Shown in pieces: positions 22,047 to 24,640 of a DNA stretch of 24,640 nucleotides. The stretch lies in NCBI GenBank assembly GCA_964644025.1, contig CAZXVW010000043.1, forward strand, positions 1 to 24,640, in the 5' to 3' direction. The notes under the pieces were generated by a model. It was not told the origin of the DNA. It saw only the letters and a list, made by a program, of their open reading frames with translations, and ran no database searches. The position numbers were made by a program, and so were the translations under genes. The first letter of the stretch is position 1, and the number at the start of each line of letters is the position of its first letter. The DNA comes from CAZXVW01 sp964644025. GTDB taxonomy: Bacteria > Acidobacteriota > Terriglobia > Bryobacterales > Bryobacteraceae.

Positions 22047-23210
22047 TCAATGCGTCAGCGCCACCAGCGCCATCGGCAGCAGGTAGAATTGAACCAGCAC
22101 ATAGGCCAAGGCCAGCCACCGATTATATACGGCCACGTCAGCCAGCTTGCGCGCCGCCTCCAGAGGAATGTTCCGGATCCTTCCCACTGGATAAATTATG
22201 ACCGTTCCGGTCACGTTGAACAAGAAGTGGACCAAGGCGATGGCCACGCCCAGGTGAGCGTTCGGCCCGGTCACCGCCAGCGAGGCGAGCAGCGCGGTCA
22301 CCGTGGTGCCGATATTGGCGCCGATGGTGATCGGGAACGCCTGGGCGAGCGTGATCAGGCCGGCGCCGCCCAGCGGGACCAGCAGGGAAGTCGTGATCGA
22401 ACTGGACTGGATGACGGCGGTCACCGTCATCCCGATGGTCATCCCCAGCAGCGGTTTCTTCTCCAGAGCTTTGGAAACAGCGCCCTCCACCCTGGTCCGC
22501 AGCAGCGAACGCATGGTCTTGACAAGGAACAGAAGAGCTCCATAGATCATCACGGCGCAGAGAGCGATCAGCAGCACTGCCTGAAGATGGTGGGAGTCCG
22601 TGACCGCACCCATCAGTGCTTCCAAGGGCTTGACACCCGCCTTGATCACCGCCTTGATCGGGCTGTGGTATTCCACTCCTCCGGCACCGGTGATCAAGCC
22701 GGAAATCCACTCCGCGAAGCGCCCCAACAGGCCGGTCGCCATTTCCAGGGGCAACAGAATGGCAACAGCCATGAGGTTGAACATGTCGTGAATCGTGGCG
22801 ACGGCAAAAGCGCGCCGAAACTCATCCGGGCGGCCCATGTGAGCCAGCGAGACGGCTGCGTTGGTAACCGTGGTGCCGATATTGGCGCCCATGACCATGG
22901 GGATTGCGTTTGCCAGCGGGAGCGGATTTTCCGGAGCGGCTACCAGGGCAACCACCAGCGAGGTGGTTACCGAGGAACTCTGTACCAGCGACGTCGCCAG
23001 CAGCCCCACCACCAGCCCGATGAAGGGATTCGACGTCGCCCGGAAGAACGAATCCAGCAAACCTCCGCCGAGGGATTTGAAGCCAACGCCCAATCCGTTT
23101 ACGCCAATCAAGAAGATGTAGAGTAGGAGGAGGGCGAACAGGCCTCGAGCGATGGGATGGGAGGCCACGTCCCGCGGTCTGGGAAATACAGGGCCGCTGA
23201 GGGGTTCCAT
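22047..23210 (-). CDS. Na/Pi cotransporter family protein (NptA/PNaS type)
   Basis: A 387-residue inner-membrane transporter that brings in phosphate with sodium. The inverted-repeat architecture is plain: QSSS at 77-80 (LVQSSSVTTS) and again at 268-271 (VIQSSSITTS), each followed by GANIGTTVT (108-116 and 297-305). About eight to nine hydrophobic segments are visible. The length is that of the short bacterial form without a fused PhoU domain, which is supplied by the next gene 22 bases downstream. No ribosome site is evident before the ATG at 23210, but no later Met precedes the first membrane segment. A TACAAT box lies 29 bases upstream inside an inverted repeat. Regulation by phosphate is likely but not shown. 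Confidence 0.93.
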   Translation of the reverse strand: MEPLSGPVFPRPRDVASHPIARGLFALLLLYIFLIGVNGLGVGFKSLGGGLLDSFFRATSNPFIGLVVGLLATSLVQSSSVTTSLVVALVAAPENPLPLANAIPMVMGANIGTTVTNAAVSLAHMGRPDEFRRAFAVATIHDMFNLMAVAILLPLEMATGLLGRFAEWISGLITGAGGVEYHSPIKAVIKAGVKPLEALMGAVTDSHHLQAVLLIALCAVMIYGALLFLVKTMRSLLRTRVEGAVSKALEKKPLLGMTIGMTVTAVIQSSSITTSLLVPLGGAGLITLAQAFPITIGANIGTTVTALLASLAVTGPNAHLGVAIALVHFLFNVTGTVIIYPVGRIRNIPLEAARKLADVAVYNRWLALAYVLVQFYLLPMALVALTH

Positions 23211-23229
23211 AAAGTCTTGGTGCGTTTAG

Positions 23230-23256
23230 AGAGAAACCATTGTAACCGAGTTCTCT
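23230..23256 (-). promoter_or_regulatory. -10 box within an inverted repeat upstream of the Na/Pi transporter
   Basis: TACAAT on the minus strand (23244 to 23239) is flanked by AGAGAA (23230-23235) and TTCTCT (23251-23256), a perfect dyad with 15 bases between. The dyad would cover the -10 and start of transcription, a usual place for an operator. The -35 is weak. Confidence 0.4.
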
Positions 23257-23427
23257 GATAGAGCGCGCTCCCGCCGGCGGATGAGCGCTGGCGCCATCGC
23301 GGTTCACCACACATGTTGGGTGGAGTCGCGGGTGGCCGCCGGTGGCCCGCAACCACCACCGCGCCGGAAGCATCCAACCGGCTGGACAGCGTAACATAGA
23401 CAAAGGAATACCAGGAGCATGGATCGG

Positions 23428-24054
23428 ATGAGGAAAGGATTGTTGTTTGTTTTGTTGCCCGCCGTCGCGGCCTTCGGGCAATACACGCTGGAGCAGGCTG
23501 GCCCGCCGCCAGCCGAAGTGGCTCCGGCCATGGCGGCTGAACTGCAGCAGCAAGGTTCGAAGATCGTCGCCAGCGACGGCAGCGTATGGGCTGAGCTTTG
23601 GTTCCGGAACTCCTCGGTCGAGGGTCCGGAGACCGGAGAAATCGACGTGAGCTGGAACAACGTGGCGCACGGTACATTCATCGGGGTGATTCGGTTTCCC
23701 GGCAAGGGCGAGGAGCGGCGCGGGCAAGTGATTCAGCCAGGCGTTTACACGCTACGCTTCAGTTTTTATCCCGTCGACGGCAACCACGAGGGGGTCGAGC
23801 CCAGCCGGGATTTCCTGATGCTCTCCCCGGCCGCCATCGACAAGGACCCGAATGCCAGGCCCGGCTTTGATGAACTGATGGAGATGAGCCGGAAGGCCTC
23901 CGGGACGCCTCACCCCGCCGGACTCTCCATGTGGAAGGGCGAAAGCGACTGGAAGCCCGGGCTTTCGAAACTGGGCGAGCAAGACTGGGTGCTCAACGTC
24001 AAGGTCGGCGAGACCCCGATCTCGGTCATTGTAAAAGGCGTCAACCAGGGCTGA
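23428..24054 (+). CDS. Secreted protein, unknown function
   Basis: A 208-residue protein with a signal peptide (RKGLLFVLLPAVAAFG, cleaved before QYTLEQAG). The body looks beta-rich, with VWAELWFRNSSVEGP, WNNVAHGTFIGVIRFPGKGEERRGQVIQPGVYTLRFSFYPVDG and an end WVLNVKVGETPISVIVKGVNQG. This pattern resembles the DUF2911-like proteins (a beta-sandwich with P-G-x-Y-x-L), but I am not sure. ATG 23428 has AGGAG ten bases upstream; ATG 23419 is only one base from that site and so less likely. It stands alone on the plus strand between two minus-strand units. The 95 bases after it hold nothing clear. Confidence 0.75.
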   Translation: MRKGLLFVLLPAVAAFGQYTLEQAGPPPAEVAPAMAAELQQQGSKIVASDGSVWAELWFRNSSVEGPETGEIDVSWNNVAHGTFIGVIRFPGKGEERRGQVIQPGVYTLRFSFYPVDGNHEGVEPSRDFLMLSPAAIDKDPNARPGFDELMEMSRKASGTPHPAGLSMWKGESDWKPGLSKLGEQDWVLNVKVGETPISVIVKGVNQG

Positions 24055-24149
24055 GAACACCGGACCGGAGACAAGCCGCGCAACAGGGATTGCAGGCCGG
24101 AGTGAGCAGACTCGCGCCACCGCTTCTGATGCATTTTCAGGACTGACGC

Positions 24150-24640
24150 CTATTGAGCCATCCATCCCCGGTCCCAAGGCTCAGCCAGGGTGGGCCGGTT
24201 CGCGTAACGCTTCATGGTGAGTTTCAGCCGCGCGCCGCAGCCGGGCTCCAGGCGCACGGCCACGTAAGGCTGGTCAATCGCCGCTGTCTTGCCGTTCCAG
24301 GAAGCAGAGAGGAACTGGTGCTCGGCGTACGCTCCGGCCTGGACAATCACCGTGCGGGGATCAAGCGGGTTCGTGTTGACCAGCGTCAGCGTTACCGAGC
24401 CATCGGCCAGCTTTTCCACCAGCGCCCCGACATCGGGCGGGATCCCCGGGCGGCGATGCTCAGGGTCAAAATAGCGCACGCGGCTGTGCAGCATCCAGAT
24501 CCGTCCGCGGGCGAAGTAACCGCCCAGCATGAGATTGGTGAGGGCGTTCGTCTGGGCGGGCGTGAAGCGCAACAACCAGTCGGCCAGCCGGGTCCCGGGC
24601 GTGGTCGGATCGCTCCTCATCGCCTCCACCCGTGCGCGGA
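24150..24640 (-). CDS. 3' part of a gene of unknown function, cut by the right edge
   Basis: A frame open from the window edge to a TAG at 24150-24152 gives at least 163 residues. ATG codons inside it are probably internal, since the frame is still open at base 24640. The sequence contains TPAQTNALTNLMLGGYFARGR, then a beta-rich stretch with DGSVTLTLVNTNPLDPRTVIVQAGAYAEHQF and a final VRLEPGCGARLKLTMKRYANRPTL. The end looks like a beta-sandwich accessory domain of the kind found at the end of secreted glycan-active or heparinase-like proteins, which is only an impression. No catalytic motif is visible in this part. Confidence 0.7.
   Translation of the reverse strand, partial: RARVEAMRSDPTTPGTRLADWLLRFTPAQTNALTNLMLGGYFARGRIWMLHSRVRYFDPEHRRPGIPPDVGALVEKLADGSVTLTLVNTNPLDPRTVIVQAGAYAEHQFLSASWNGKTAAIDQPYVAVRLEPGCGARLKLTMKRYANRPTLAEPWDRGWMAQ

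Overview
The window reads as chromosomal DNA of a GC-rich, Gram-negative-type bacterium. The best guess is an Acidobacteriota lineage of the Solibacter/Bryobacter kind. That guess is inference from gene style: several oxidoreductases and hydrolases with Tat-like N-termini, a sulfatase, secreted TPR and coiled-coil proteins, a dnaK-dnaJ-hspR cluster and an Obg without a C-terminal extension. There is no rRNA, tRNA, insertion sequence, phage gene or CRISPR array that I can see. No stretch of more than about 300 bases lacks a gene; the longest gaps are about 300 bases (rplU to the coiled-coil gene) and 270 bases (upstream of dnaK).

Layout. 1-3222: the possible tail of a gene, then a coupled minus-strand pair (cupin, Gfo/Idh/MocA oxidoreductase) divergent from a DegT-type aminotransferase with a twin-arginine N-terminus. 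3227-4899: rplU-rpmA-obgE on the minus strand, with a terminator-like hairpin between rpmA and obgE. 5105-6927: a heptamer tandem repeat, then a secreted coiled-coil protein with a degenerate OmpA-like end. 7047-10888: an S1 sulfatase divergent from a nucleoside-hydrolase-like protein and a second Gfo/Idh/MocA protein, all with Tat-like starts. 10928-12909: a secreted TPR protein divergent from a lipoprotein. 12971-16570: dnaK-dnaJ-hspR with a clear sigma-70 promoter and a structured leader. 16841-18592: a lone fliM, a small basic protein and an RRM protein. 18830-20128: mtaB, apparently leaderless. 20245-23210: aldose-1-epimerase-like protein, PhoU-like protein and a Na/Pi cotransporter. 23428-24640: a secreted protein of unknown function and the 3' part of another unknown gene running off the right edge.

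How it fits together. Housekeeping blocks (L21/L27/Obg, DnaK/DnaJ/HspR, MtaB) alternate with export-linked carbohydrate or nucleoside catabolism genes. HspR is the likely autoregulator of its own operon. PhoU-like and Na/Pi cotransporter proteins form a small phosphate uptake unit. Several plus-strand genes share a TAGAAT or TATAAT -10 box only 9-29 bases before the start codon, which suggests short leaders. I found no clear candidate for a wholly new multi-gene system. The most interesting signals are small and regulatory: the dnaK leader, the leaderless mtaB and the rpmA-obgE hairpin.
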